From positions 151,941-215,940 of the forward strand of contig NZ_JGYQ01000002.1 of the NCBI RefSeq assembly GCF_000741535.1: a stretch of 64,000 nt of DNA, given 5' to 3'. Below are positions 18,918 through 28,308 of this stretch, piece after piece; within the stretch, counting starts at the first letter, position 1; the number at the start of each line of letters is the position of its first letter. Origin of the DNA: Bifidobacterium boum (GTDB lineage Bacteria > Actinomycetota > Actinomycetes > Actinomycetales > Bifidobacteriaceae). The notes beneath the pieces are model-generated. The model was not told the origin of the DNA. It was given only the letters and a program-made list of their open reading frames with translations, and did no database searches. A program made the position numbers and the translations under genes.

Positions 18918-21575
18918 TCAGAGTTTCTCGATCGGAGCGGCGCGGAGCATCAGCCGTTTGACACCGTCAGAGCCGAAGTCCACCGTGATGACGGAGTTGC
19001 GCCCTTTATCCTGTGTTTCCAGTACGGTACCCAAGCCGAACTTGTCGTGCGTGATTTTGTCTCCAACTTGGAAATCCGCGATATTCAAGCCATTGTCCGC
19101 TCCGGCCGATGATGAGGACGGCGATGAAGCGGCTTTCTTGCGCATCGGGGTGGTACGGCGTGTCGTCACCTTGCCGGAACGTCCTGAACCTGACGAGCCG
19201 TAGGAGCCGTACGCATTGCGTGAACCGTACGAGGTACCGTAGGACGAGCTTGAACGTGAGCCACGCGACGAACCGGAGCGCAATCCATACGAGGAACCGC
19301 CATACGTGGAACCGTATGATGAACCACCCGACCGACGGGAAGACGAGGACGATCGTCCTGAACCGTACGATGATCCGAATGTCGATCCGCCGAAACTGGA
19401 AGACGAGAAATCATCATCGTCCCAGCCGCCGAACTCGTCATCGCCGAAACCTTCGGAGTTCCAGCCGCCACTCATGCGTTCGGTGCTGGCTTCCTTGCGC
19501 TTCCAGTCGATCAGTTCGTCAGGGACCTCATCAAGGAACTGGCTGGGCATCATATCGTCGGCACGCCCCCACTGCGAGCGGACCGCGGCGCGCGTCAGGT
19601 ACAGGCGCTGCTTGGCGCGGGTGATACCCACGTAAGCAAGTCGGCGCTCCTCCGCCAGTTCGCTGGTGTCTTCGAGCGAACGGGAATGCGGGAACGTGCC
19701 CTGTTCCATACCGGTGAGGAACACGACCGGGTATTCGAGGCCCTTGGCGGTATGCAGGGTCATGAGCGTGACTTTGCCGCTGTCTTCGTTCTCGCCGGGC
19801 AGCTGGTCGGAATCAGCCACCAGCGCGGTGGTTTCAAGGAAGCCCTCAAGCGTGGCGTCAGGCGTGTTCTGCTCGAATTCCGCTGCAACCGATTGCAATT
19901 GCGCAAGGTTCTCCACGCGGGAAGCGTCTTGCGGGTCTTGCGAACGTTGCAGTTCTTCAAGCAAACCGGACTTGTCAAGCACTTCGGCAACGATATCCGA
20001 CGGCTTGTTCGCATGGTCGCGGGCGAACGCGGCGAGATGCTGCATGGTGTCGCGGAATGCGCCGAGCGATTTCGCCGTGCGTGTGGGCAGGCCCTCGATC
20101 TGCTCCATATTGGCTATTCCTTGCCAGAACGGTGCGGCATAGGCGTCGGCGTACGATGCGACCAGCGCCTCGGCGCGAGCCCCCAGTCCACGCTTGGGCA
20201 CATTGAGGATACGCCGCATATTCACGCTGTCCGCCGGGTTGACAATCGCTTGCAGATAGGCGATGGCGTCTTTGATTTCCTTGCGCTCATAGAACTTGGT
20301 GCCACCGATCAGCTGATACGGGATACCCGCGTTGATCAGCGCCTCTTCCAGGGAGCGTGATTGGGCGTTCGCCCGGTACATGATGGAGACATCGGAGTAC
20401 TTGTAGCCATCTTCGGCGACGAGACGGGCGATTTCTGTCGCGATCCACAGGGCTTCCTGCTGCGCATTATCCGCCGCGTAGCCTGTGATCGGCTCGCCCT
20501 TGCCGGCGGCGGTCCACAGCTTCTTGGGCTTGCGTCCCTCGTTGTGGGAGATGACCGCGTTGGCCGCATCGAGAATCGTCTGCGTCGAACGATAATTCTG
20601 CTCGAGCATGATGGTCTTCGCGTCCGGGAAATCCTTCTCGAAATCTTGGATGTTGCTGATATCAGCGCCACGGAACGCGTAAATCGACTGATCGGAATCG
20701 CCCACGACCGTCACCCACGCCGGACCCACCCTGCCGGCGCCAATCGTCGATGAATCGGGCTGCTCATGGGCGTCGATACCCGCGAGCTCGCGGATCAGCA
20801 CGTATTGCGCATGATTGGTGTCCTGGTACTCGTCGACGAGGATGTAGCGGAACTTATGCCGGTAATAATCGGCGACATCCGGCTGGGTGCGCAGCAGTTC
20901 GACGGTACGCATAATCAGGTCGTCGAAATCGACGGCATTCGCCGCCGCCAAACGATGCTGATATTCCGCGTAGACCACGGCATACAGCTGTTCCTCATTG
21001 CCGTACCGGCCCAACTGGTAGCCGCGCTGGCCGGGATGGTAGTCCGGGGCGAACTGCTTGAGCTGCCCTTGCCACGTCTGCAAATTGTTCTTGTAGTCGG
21101 AGATCCGGGCGAGCAACGCGCGCGGGGTATAGCGTTTGATATCGATGTTCAGGTCGGTGGCGATGAGCTTGACCAGCCGCTGGCAGTCCTGGGTGTCGTA
21201 AATCGAGAAGCCGGAGTTCAAGCCGATCGCCTGCCCGTCACGGCGAAGGATACGCACACATGCCGAATGGAAGGTGGACACCCACATACGCTGCGCGACC
21301 GGACCGATCAGCGTGGCCAGACGTTCACGCATTTCAGCGGCCGCCTTGTTGGTGAACGTGATGGCGAGGATCTGGCTCGGCCAGGCGTTGAACTGGGTGA
21401 GGATCCACGCGATGCGACGGGTGAGCACGCGAGTCTTGCCGGAGCCTGCGCCTGCGCCGATCAGCAGCGCCGGACCCTGATACTGGACCGCCTGTGCCTG
21501 CTGCGGATTGAGGCCGTCAAGCAGCTCCTGCGCGCTGCGCGCGATGACTTGGGAATCACTGTCGAACACTGTCAC
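18918..21575 (-). CDS. pcrA: ATP-dependent DNA helicase UvrD1/PcrA type
   Basis: A superfamily I 3'-5' helicase for nucleotide excision repair and clearing of stalled polymerases. Of 885 residues, 22-700 are the helicase core: Walker A GAGAGSGKTRV (41-51), AITFTNKAAAEMRERL, VDEYQDTNHAQY (motif II), VVGDSDQSIYAFRGA and VTLMTLHTAKGLEYPVVFL. Residues about 715-805 are a Ser/Gly/Tyr/Arg low-complexity linker with repeated SSYGS-like units. A Tudor-like C-terminal domain (VGDKITHDKFGLGTVLETQ) ends the protein and in PcrA relatives contacts RNA polymerase. The linker is unusually long. Confidence 0.95.
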   Translation of the reverse strand: MTVFDSDSQVIARSAQELLDGLNPQQAQAVQYQGPALLIGAGAGSGKTRVLTRRIAWILTQFNAWPSQILAITFTNKAAAEMRERLATLIGPVAQRMWVSTFHSACVRILRRDGQAIGLNSGFSIYDTQDCQRLVKLIATDLNIDIKRYTPRALLARISDYKNNLQTWQGQLKQFAPDYHPGQRGYQLGRYGNEEQLYAVVYAEYQHRLAAANAVDFDDLIMRTVELLRTQPDVADYYRHKFRYILVDEYQDTNHAQYVLIRELAGIDAHEQPDSSTIGAGRVGPAWVTVVGDSDQSIYAFRGADISNIQDFEKDFPDAKTIMLEQNYRSTQTILDAANAVISHNEGRKPKKLWTAAGKGEPITGYAADNAQQEALWIATEIARLVAEDGYKYSDVSIMYRANAQSRSLEEALINAGIPYQLIGGTKFYERKEIKDAIAYLQAIVNPADSVNMRRILNVPKRGLGARAEALVASYADAYAAPFWQGIANMEQIEGLPTRTAKSLGAFRDTMQHLAAFARDHANKPSDIVAEVLDKSGLLEELQRSQDPQDASRVENLAQLQSVAAEFEQNTPDATLEGFLETTALVADSDQLPGENEDSGKVTLMTLHTAKGLEYPVVFLTGMEQGTFPHSRSLEDTSELAEERRLAYVGITRAKQRLYLTRAAVRSQWGRADDMMPSQFLDEVPDELIDWKRKEASTERMSGGWNSEGFGDDEFGGWDDDDFSSSSFGGSTFGSSYGSGRSSSSSRRSGGSSYGSTYGGSSYGLRSGSSRGSRSSSSYGTSYGSRNAYGSYGSSGSGRSGKVTTRRTTPMRKKAASSPSSSSAGADNGLNIADFQVGDKITHDKFGLGTVLETQDKGRNSVITVDFGSDGVKRLMLRAAPIEKL

Positions 21576-21689
21576 CCTCCGATTCGTCCAATCGCCGACT
21601 GTACGGCGCCCATAATTTCTACCACAGCCACAGGTCAGCGTGAGGCACCCCTACTGCCGGGCGGATGTGCGGCGCTCGCGGTATGCTCT

Positions 21690-21808
21690 CTGCATCACAT
21701 GCTCAACCTCGCGAGGCGTTTTTCGCCATCGGTTATGACGGTCGTCCCGCAATCGAGGCAATGAGACAACCCGGAGCATAAGCTCCCCCATAGAACATGA
21801 GGCAAGTC
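21690..21808 (+). promoter_or_regulatory. Leader of the xpt-pbuX operon
   Basis: About 110 bases precede xpt. A TATGCT -10-like box lies near 21690. The leader holds paired segments, including ggagc-ataa-gctcc just before the ribosome site. I could not match the conserved core of the purine riboswitch, so no riboswitch is called. Confidence 0.3.
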
Positions 21809-22393
21809 ATGAAAGAACTCGAAGAGCGTATTCGCCGTGACGGCATCGTCAAACCTGGTAACGTCCTCAAAGTGGACGCGTTCCTCAACCATCAGTGTGA
21901 TGTCAAACTGTTCGACCACATGGGACAGGAATGGGCGCGGCTGTTCGCAGGCAAACAGATCGACAAAATCCTGACCATCGAGGCTTCCGGCATCGGTATC
22001 GCGTGTGTCGCGGCGCGTCATTTCGGCGATGTGCCGGTCGTGTTTGCCAAGAAGGCGCAGTCCATCAACCTTGACGGCGACCAGTATGTCACGAAGGTGT
22101 ACTCGTTCACCAAGCAGCGCGAGTTCCCGGTCATCGTGTCCAAACGCTTCCTGAACCCCGGCGAACATGTGCTGCTTATCGATGATTTCCTCGCCAACGG
22201 CAAGGCGATGGAAGGTTTGATTGAACTGTGCCGTGAAGCAGGTGTGGTGGTCGAAGGCATCGGCATCGCCATCGAGAAGGGCTTCCAGGACGGTGGCGCG
22301 AAGCTGCGCGAGGCAGGCTATGACTTGCAATCGCTGGCGATTGTGGAATCGATGGATCCCGACACCGGCGAAATCGCATTCCGCGAAGCCTGA
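21809..22393 (+). CDS. xpt: Xanthine phosphoribosyltransferase
   Basis: Salvages xanthine to XMP using PRPP. From ATG 21809 the product is 194 residues, the usual Xpt length, beginning [29 protein letters not shown]. The PRPP-binding loop is [17 protein letters not shown], and [15 protein letters not shown] and VVFAKKAQS are family blocks. GAGG lies 6 bases before this ATG; the upstream ATG at 21797 lies over that ribosome site and is disfavoured. It is followed after 62 bases by pbuX, the classical xanthine salvage pair. Confidence 0.95.
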   Translation: MKELEERIRRDGIVKPGNVLKVDAFLNHQCDVKLFDHMGQEWARLFAGKQIDKILTIEASGIGIACVAARHFGDVPVVFAKKAQSINLDGDQYVTKVYSFTKQREFPVIVSKRFLNPGEHVLLIDDFLANGKAMEGLIELCREAGVVVEGIGIAIEKGFQDGGAKLREAGYDLQSLAIVESMDPDTGEIAFREA

Positions 22394-22455
22394 CGGGCTC
22401 GCAGGCAACTTCACGAACAGCAAGGAAGAGATCAGGAAAGACAGGCAGGAGAAAT

Positions 22456-23991
22456 ATGGGCAACCCCACCGAAACGCCGTCGGAGAACGACAAGACGGCA
22501 GCCGAGGAGAATACGGCGACCACAGCTACGACGACGACAACTCAGGACAACGCGACACAAGGCAAACCTGTACAAGACAACACCGTGCAAGACACCGTCA
22601 CGAAGGAGAACACGCCGGACACGACGGCCGACGTCGCATCAATCAACACGGCGAAAGCGGCAACATCCAATCCACTGACCGAACTGGACGGCAAGATCTC
22701 CTTCTGGAAAGGCATCCCCTTCGGCCTGCAGCATGTGATGGCGATGTTCGTGGCGAATCTCGCCCCGATCTTCCTGGTGACCGCCGCCGCGAAAATGAGT
22801 CCGGAACAGTCCGCGATGATCATCCAGAACGGTTTGCTGGTCGCCGGCCTGGGCACGTGCCTCCAGTTGTATCCGCTGTGGCGTATCGGCAGCCGTCTGC
22901 CCATGGTCACCGGCATCTCCTTCACCTATGTCGCAGCCGCGATCGCCGTGGCCAGCAACCAAGGCTACGGGGCGGTCGTCGGCGCGGTGATGGTCGGCGG
23001 TCTGCTCGAACTTGTACTGGGCTTGACTGCACGCTTCTGGCGCCGTTTCGTCCCACCGATCGTGTCTGCGATCGTGGTCACCTCGATCGGCTTCTCGCTG
23101 CTCAGCGTCGGTGCCACATCCTTCGGCGGCGGTTCGGGCGCCAAGGATTTCGGCAGCTGGCAGAACCTGACACTCGGCTTGGTTTCCTTGGTCGCATGCC
23201 TGGCGTTCCAACTGCTCATGAAAGGCACCGCCAAGCAGCTATCGGTGCTGTTCGGCCTCGTGGTGGGCTATGTGGTGGCTTTGTTCATGGGCAAGGTCGA
23301 TTTCTCCGGGTTCCAGAACCTGGCGGTGCTCAGCGCGCCGCACATCATGCCGTTCAAAGTGCAGTTCGACGCGGGCGCGATTATCTCCTTCGCCCTGCTG
23401 TACGTGGTGTCCTCGGTCGAAGTGCTCGGCGACACCGCAGCCTTGGCGAAAGTCGGTCTCAACCGTGCGCCTTCCGAGCGCGAAACCGCCGGCGCAATCG
23501 CCGGTGACGGCCTGATTTCCAGTGTCTCCGGCCTGTTCGGCTGCCTGCCGCTGACATCGTTTGCACAGAATATCGGGCTCGTAGCGATGACCAAAGTCGT
23601 CAACCGCAAGGTGATCCTCTCCGGCGGCCTAATCTTGGTGCTCGCCAGCTTCGTCCCCGGCATCGCCGCGGTGTTCAACTCCCTGCCGCAAGCGGTACTC
23701 GGCGGCTGCACCATCATGATGTTCGGCACGATTGTGCTCTCCGGCTTCCAGATGATTGCCGAAGCGGGCTTCACGCAGCGCAATATCGCCATCGCGGCGC
23801 TCAGCCTGACGATCGGCATCGGCTTCACGCAGGTGCAGGGCATCTTCGCCCAGTTCCCCTCCCTGTTCCAGTCGATTTTCGCGAGCAACTGCATCGCGTT
23901 GTCCTTCGTGGTCGCGGTCATCCTCAACGCGGTACTGCCCAGCGAAGAGCATTTCCTCGCGTCGAACGGCGCAGTCAACGAAAAGCGCTGA
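22456..23991 (+). CDS. pbuX: Xanthine/uracil family permease (NCS2)
   Basis: A nucleobase:cation symporter, likely for xanthine given its xpt neighbour. The 511-residue protein starts with an unusual 75-residue hydrophilic tail rich in Thr, Asn and Asp, then about 12-14 transmembrane helices beginning FGLQHVMAMFVANLAPIF. NCS2 signatures include GIGFTQVQGIFAQFPS and the family-type segment SVSGLFGCLPLTSFAQNIG (usually with NTS in place of LTS). AGGAG precedes the ATG by 4-5 bases. The Thr-rich N-terminus is not part of the family core; its function is unknown. Confidence 0.92.
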   Translation: MGNPTETPSENDKTAAEENTATTATTTTTQDNATQGKPVQDNTVQDTVTKENTPDTTADVASINTAKAATSNPLTELDGKISFWKGIPFGLQHVMAMFVANLAPIFLVTAAAKMSPEQSAMIIQNGLLVAGLGTCLQLYPLWRIGSRLPMVTGISFTYVAAAIAVASNQGYGAVVGAVMVGGLLELVLGLTARFWRRFVPPIVSAIVVTSIGFSLLSVGATSFGGGSGAKDFGSWQNLTLGLVSLVACLAFQLLMKGTAKQLSVLFGLVVGYVVALFMGKVDFSGFQNLAVLSAPHIMPFKVQFDAGAIISFALLYVVSSVEVLGDTAALAKVGLNRAPSERETAGAIAGDGLISSVSGLFGCLPLTSFAQNIGLVAMTKVVNRKVILSGGLILVLASFVPGIAAVFNSLPQAVLGGCTIMMFGTIVLSGFQMIAEAGFTQRNIAIAALSLTIGIGFTQVQGIFAQFPSLFQSIFASNCIALSFVVAVILNAVLPSEEHFLASNGAVNEKR

Positions 23992-24011
23992 ATCTCATAG
24001 ACGCTCCAAAG

Positions 24012-24054
24012 CGGCGGCACCGGAAGAACCTATCTCTCCCGGTGTCGCCGTTTT
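24012..24054 (+). terminator. xpt-pbuX terminator
   Basis: A 12-bp stem (cggcggcaccgg with ccggtgtcgccg, one G-U pair) followed by TTTTCGTT, 20 bases past the pbuX stop. This is a standard intrinsic terminator. Confidence 0.85.
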
Positions 24055-24146
24055 CGTTAACGTATTTCCCGTCTGCAACACCGAATCACCTGGATTTGTG
24101 AGACAATGTCGGTAACGGGGTACACCCGGCGGCGAAGGGAAGCCTT

Positions 24147-25628
24147 ATGGACCGTTACACGAGCACGATGACCGAGCTCATCGGTCTGATGCGCATCATC
24201 GGCAATGACACCCAGCAGTGCGAGGTCAAGGAATGCAAGCGCAAAATGTCCTCGACCATCACCGAGACGCTGTCCGCGTTCTCGAACGGTTCCGGCGGAT
24301 GGATTATTCTCGGCTTGTCGGAGAAGAACGGGTTCACGCCGGTCGAGGGGTTCAACGCGCGCGCCATGCAGGAGGCGCTCAGCCAAGCGTGTGAACGGCT
24401 CACCCCGGTAGTGCGCCCGGTGATCGTCACCTGCCCGTTCGAGGGGACCAATCTGGTGTTCGCACGGGTCGATGAGATGCAGCCGCGGCTCAAACCGTGT
24501 TATATCACCGCGCTCGGCCCGCATGACGGCTCGTTCATCCGCACGGGCGACGGCGACCGGCATATGACCGCCTATGAGGTCGATCGGCTGATCGAAGAGC
24601 ACAACCAGCCTACGTATGATCTCGATCTGGTTCCGGGAGCCACAATCGATGATCTGGATTCCACGCTTGTCGAAGCGGTGACCGGCAACGCGCGTCAGCG
24701 GCATCCGCACGTGTTCGCCGACCGCAGTGATGAACAGGTGTTGTGCGACTTGCAGGCGCTTCGCCATGACGACAGTGACGCCTCCCGGGTCGGCGGTGTG
24801 CTGCGTCCCACGCTTGCCGGCCTGCTCGCACTCGGCCGGTACCCGCAGAAATACTATCCGCGGCTTGGCGTATCCGTGGCGGTGTTCCCCGGAACGAACG
24901 CCGATGACGTGTTCCGCGGGAATGAATCACTGATTGCGACCCAGCATGTGGTCGGATCCATCCCGGTGATGATCGAGGACACCACGGAATCGCTGATGCG
25001 TTGGATCGGCGGGCGTAAGCCCGAATACCCGCCGGCGGCGCTGCGCGAGGCGATCGCGAACGCGCTCATTCACCGTGACTACTCCCCTGACGCGCAAGGC
25101 ACGCCCGTGCGTGTCAGCGTGTTCACCGACCGTATCACCATCACGAATCCGGGCGGATTGTACGGTACCGTCACGCAGGAGGTATTGTCCAAACATCCGC
25201 AGGATGACGGGCCGACGATGACATCGACGCGCAACCAGTTCCTGTTCACGCTGCTTGAACTCACCCCCTCTCCGCACGGCGGCACGGTCGTCACCTCTGA
25301 GGGTGACGGGTTCCGGCAGATCCTCTCCCAGTTGCGCGAATCCGGCATCGAACCGGCGGAAGCGCGCAACGAGCACGGCATGTTCACCATGACGTTCACG
25401 AAACGCAGACTTCATGCCGTCGATTCGCCGTCCGAAGTCTCCCAGGCGATTCTTGGCCTGTTGGAACGCCATTCGGCAATGAGCGCGAAGGAAATCATCC
25501 GCGAACTGCATCTGACGCCGCTCGCTGTGGCGTCCGGGCTGCGCGAACTCGTCCGCGCCGGAGAGATCGCGCAGGCGCATCCGGCAGCCGAGGACGGGAC
25601 GAAACGCTACCGGCTGCGCGGGCGGTGA
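24147..25628 (+). CDS. AlbA_2 (Schlafen-like) ATP-binding protein with winged helix
   Basis: A 493-residue putative regulator. Residues about 20-140 are an AlbA_2 domain (CEVKECKRKMSSTITETLSAFSN then GGWIILGLSE). Residues about 290-400 resemble the HATPase_c_4 module (LREAIANALIHRDYS, ITITNPGGLYG). Residues about 425-490 form a winged helix-turn-helix (AMSAKEIIRELHLTPLAVASGLRELV). Such proteins are predicted DNA- or RNA-binding regulators, often near mobile or defence genes. AAGGGA precedes the ATG. It converges on the TerB cassette, 113 bases apart; whether it belongs to that system is unproven. Confidence 0.82.
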   Translation: MDRYTSTMTELIGLMRIIGNDTQQCEVKECKRKMSSTITETLSAFSNGSGGWIILGLSEKNGFTPVEGFNARAMQEALSQACERLTPVVRPVIVTCPFEGTNLVFARVDEMQPRLKPCYITALGPHDGSFIRTGDGDRHMTAYEVDRLIEEHNQPTYDLDLVPGATIDDLDSTLVEAVTGNARQRHPHVFADRSDEQVLCDLQALRHDDSDASRVGGVLRPTLAGLLALGRYPQKYYPRLGVSVAVFPGTNADDVFRGNESLIATQHVVGSIPVMIEDTTESLMRWIGGRKPEYPPAALREAIANALIHRDYSPDAQGTPVRVSVFTDRITITNPGGLYGTVTQEVLSKHPQDDGPTMTSTRNQFLFTLLELTPSPHGGTVVTSEGDGFRQILSQLRESGIEPAEARNEHGMFTMTFTKRRLHAVDSPSEVSQAILGLLERHSAMSAKEIIRELHLTPLAVASGLRELVRAGEIAQAHPAAEDGTKRYRLRGR

Positions 25629-25741
25629 CCCGGCAGGCGACACCCGCAGAGTACCGCGATGGTGACGGCTTGGGCGCCCGCGGCCATCATCGCTTATGTC
25701 AGCGCGATCGCAACCGTTTGCAAGATTGCAGGCACCGAATG

Positions 25742-28207
25742 TCAGGGTTCGCTGACGAACCGCTCCCACTCGCGCACGCGAGCGCGCATGCCGTCGATAT
25801 CGAGTACGCCGCATGCGAATCCCTTACGCACCAGTTGGGGTGGCAGGAATCGGTCGTACTTGTTGAAATCCGGCACTTCGTCCGGGTACATGAGTGTCAG
25901 TGGGTCGTCGAGGTCTTGTGCGGCTGCGGCGACGGTGCGGTAGAACGTGGCGGCGTCCGCTTCCATGCGGAAGGTCATATAGTACGGTGAGCATGCTTCC
26001 ATGCCTTTGAGTCCAAGCACCGGCGCGCACCGAAGCAGCAACAGCCGTTTGAGTGCCAGGAACGCATACGTGCCCAGCCATGGGAACAACGCCCACATAT
26101 TGCCGCCCAAATGGCGCAGCGGCCGGTCAGCAAGGCCCATCACCGCCGCGTCGACCCTTGCCTGCCGCAACCGGGCAACGGCGTTGTGCATGAGATAGGG
26201 GTAGATGGTGTCTGGCGGTTCGATAAGGACCTGACGCATCCGCTCGAGGATCACCGTGTTGATGTCTCCGGGGACGTCTCCGAAATATGCGGGGACTTTG
26301 CCTTTGACCATGGTGCAGTAGACGATGTGGCGTTTGCGATCGACCTCGTCGACTACCCATACGTGCCCGGCGATGGCGATTTTCTCTCCCGCGGGCGGTG
26401 GTGCGACGAGTGTGCCGATCTCTTGTGATTCGCTGCGCACGCTGTACTCTTCGTTCTCTTGGAACACCGCGTAGAACTTGAAGTTGCTGGTGATCCGCTC
26501 CCCTGCCACGCCGACGATCAGGCCGCCGCGCTCGGTGGTTTCGATATGGTCGATATCAAGCAGGTGCCGCAAGAGGATCCGGTAGTCGTTCTGCGTGACA
26601 TGGCGGAATACGGCGAGCGACAGCACTTGCGACGCCAGTTGCGCCGGTGTCATCTCCCCGCCCGAGGCGAGTGTGCTCATGGTCTGGTGGTACAGGAGGC
26701 TGTACGGCAGTCCGTCGAGTCGGGGCGGTTCCACCCACCGGCGTTCCACGTACAGTTGGATCAACGCGATGCCCTGAATGAGCCTCCACGGGATGATATC
26801 CGGCGCCATGTCCCTGGATTGTGGCGGGTCTTCCCGCATGACGAACCACATTTCCTGCGGCTGGTCGCGTCTGCCGGTGCGTCCCATGCGTTGGAGGAAC
26901 GAGGATACGGTGAATGGCGCATCGATTTGGAACGCGCGTTCGAGTCGTCCGATGTCGATGCCCAGTTCGAGGGTCGCCGTCGTGACGGTGGTCATGCAGC
27001 TGTTCTCGTCCTTCATGTCTTCTTCGGCGCTCTGTCTGATGGGCGCGGAGAGGTTGCCGTGATGGATGAGGAATCGATCCGCTTCGTGCTTGACTTCGCA
27101 ATACTGGCGCAGGGTGGTTGTCACCGCTTCTGCTTCTTCGCGGGAATTGCAGAATACCAGGCATTTGCGGCCGCGTGTATGTTCGAAGATGTATCCGATG
27201 CCCGGATCGGCCATTTCGGGTGCCGAGTCGGTGGCCGGCTCTGGTACCGCCGCCGCTGGGTTGGAGTCGGTGGCGGTGTGCCGTTGCGTGCCGTCGAGGG
27301 AAGCCCCCGGAGTCTGCTGCCGGACGCTGCCGTCAGGTTTGGCATCCAATGCAACGGATGCGCCGGTTTTGGCGGCTGTACCGGTATCGTGTGCGCCAGC
27401 CGGCAGTGCCGGAGCCTGCTCGATCAACGGCAGGCCATCACCGTCGACCGCATGCGGGTTCGCGGCGTATGCCGGTGCGCGTAGTCCCCTGTCTGAGGCT
27501 TGTGATCCGGCGTTGAAGAAATGTTCCATCGACAGTCGCCAAGTCTGTCCCGCCGACTCGATTCGTGGGACGACTGTCCTTTTCCCGGTACCGACACTGA
27601 GGAATTCCGCCGCCTGCTGCGGATCGCCGATCGTCGCCGACAGGCCGATGCGCCGGGGGTTGACACCTGCCATACGCGAGAGCCGTTCGATCAGGCACAG
27701 GGTTTGTCCGCCGCGGTCGCCGCGCATCAACGCGTGCAGCTCATCGATGACGATGAATCGCAGGTCACCGAACAACGCGGAGATGGCGGCATGACGGTGC
27801 AGCAGCATGGCTTCGAGTGATTCCGGCGTGATCTGCAATATCCCGGATGGGTGCTTCATGAGCTTGCGTTTGTGGGTTTGCGAGACGTCCCCATGCCAGT
27901 GCCATACCGGGATGTCACCTTCGGCGCACACGTCGTTGAGCCGGTCGAATTGGTCGTTGATCAGCGCTTTGAGCGGCGCGATGTACAGGGCGCCGACCGA
28001 TGCCGGAGGGTCTTCCGCCATCAGGGTGAGGATCGGGAAGAATGCGGCTTCGGTTTTGCCGGAGGCGGTGGACGCGCTCAACAGCACGTTCTGGTCGGTG
28101 CCGAAAATCGCCTCGCCCGCCGCGACTTGGACGCCGCGTAAGGACTGCCAGCCATGTTCATAGATGGCATCCTGGATGAATGGAGCATACCGGTTGAAGA
28201 CATCCAC
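25742..28207 (-). CDS. Lhr-like DEAD/DEAH-box helicase of a TerB/DUF2791 cassette
   Basis: An 821-residue superfamily II helicase. Motif I is SASTASGKTEAAF (44-56), motif Ia IAPLKALINDQ, motif II IDELHAL (154-160), motif III LSATIGDP, and motif VI QRMGRTGRRDQP. Between the two RecA-like domains, about residues 235-330 form an Ala/Asp/Pro-rich insert. The C-terminal half (about 480-821) resembles the accessory part of Lhr/BrxHI-type helicases. Start is GTG at 28207 with AAAGGA upstream. It is the third gene after the TerB protein and the DUF2791 ATPase, 101 bases downstream of the latter. DNA translocation or unwinding is expected; target unknown. Confidence 0.85.
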   Translation of the reverse strand: MDVFNRYAPFIQDAIYEHGWQSLRGVQVAAGEAIFGTDQNVLLSASTASGKTEAAFFPILTLMAEDPPASVGALYIAPLKALINDQFDRLNDVCAEGDIPVWHWHGDVSQTHKRKLMKHPSGILQITPESLEAMLLHRHAAISALFGDLRFIVIDELHALMRGDRGGQTLCLIERLSRMAGVNPRRIGLSATIGDPQQAAEFLSVGTGKRTVVPRIESAGQTWRLSMEHFFNAGSQASDRGLRAPAYAANPHAVDGDGLPLIEQAPALPAGAHDTGTAAKTGASVALDAKPDGSVRQQTPGASLDGTQRHTATDSNPAAAVPEPATDSAPEMADPGIGYIFEHTRGRKCLVFCNSREEAEAVTTTLRQYCEVKHEADRFLIHHGNLSAPIRQSAEEDMKDENSCMTTVTTATLELGIDIGRLERAFQIDAPFTVSSFLQRMGRTGRRDQPQEMWFVMREDPPQSRDMAPDIIPWRLIQGIALIQLYVERRWVEPPRLDGLPYSLLYHQTMSTLASGGEMTPAQLASQVLSLAVFRHVTQNDYRILLRHLLDIDHIETTERGGLIVGVAGERITSNFKFYAVFQENEEYSVRSESQEIGTLVAPPPAGEKIAIAGHVWVVDEVDRKRHIVYCTMVKGKVPAYFGDVPGDINTVILERMRQVLIEPPDTIYPYLMHNAVARLRQARVDAAVMGLADRPLRHLGGNMWALFPWLGTYAFLALKRLLLLRCAPVLGLKGMEACSPYYMTFRMEADAATFYRTVAAAAQDLDDPLTLMYPDEVPDFNKYDRFLPPQLVRKGFACGVLDIDGMRARVREWERFVSEP

Positions 28208-28308
28208 GCGCGTCCGTCCTTTCCTGATAGTCGTATCGCCGACAACCTACTGTTCATCTGTATTGCATTACAGCTGCACACCCGTCGGCGTTGAGGTGCG
28301 TACGACAT

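Noticed and set aside
21640..21808. Purine riboswitch upstream of xpt
   Set aside because: Conserved aptamer core bases were not found; only generic pairing is visible.
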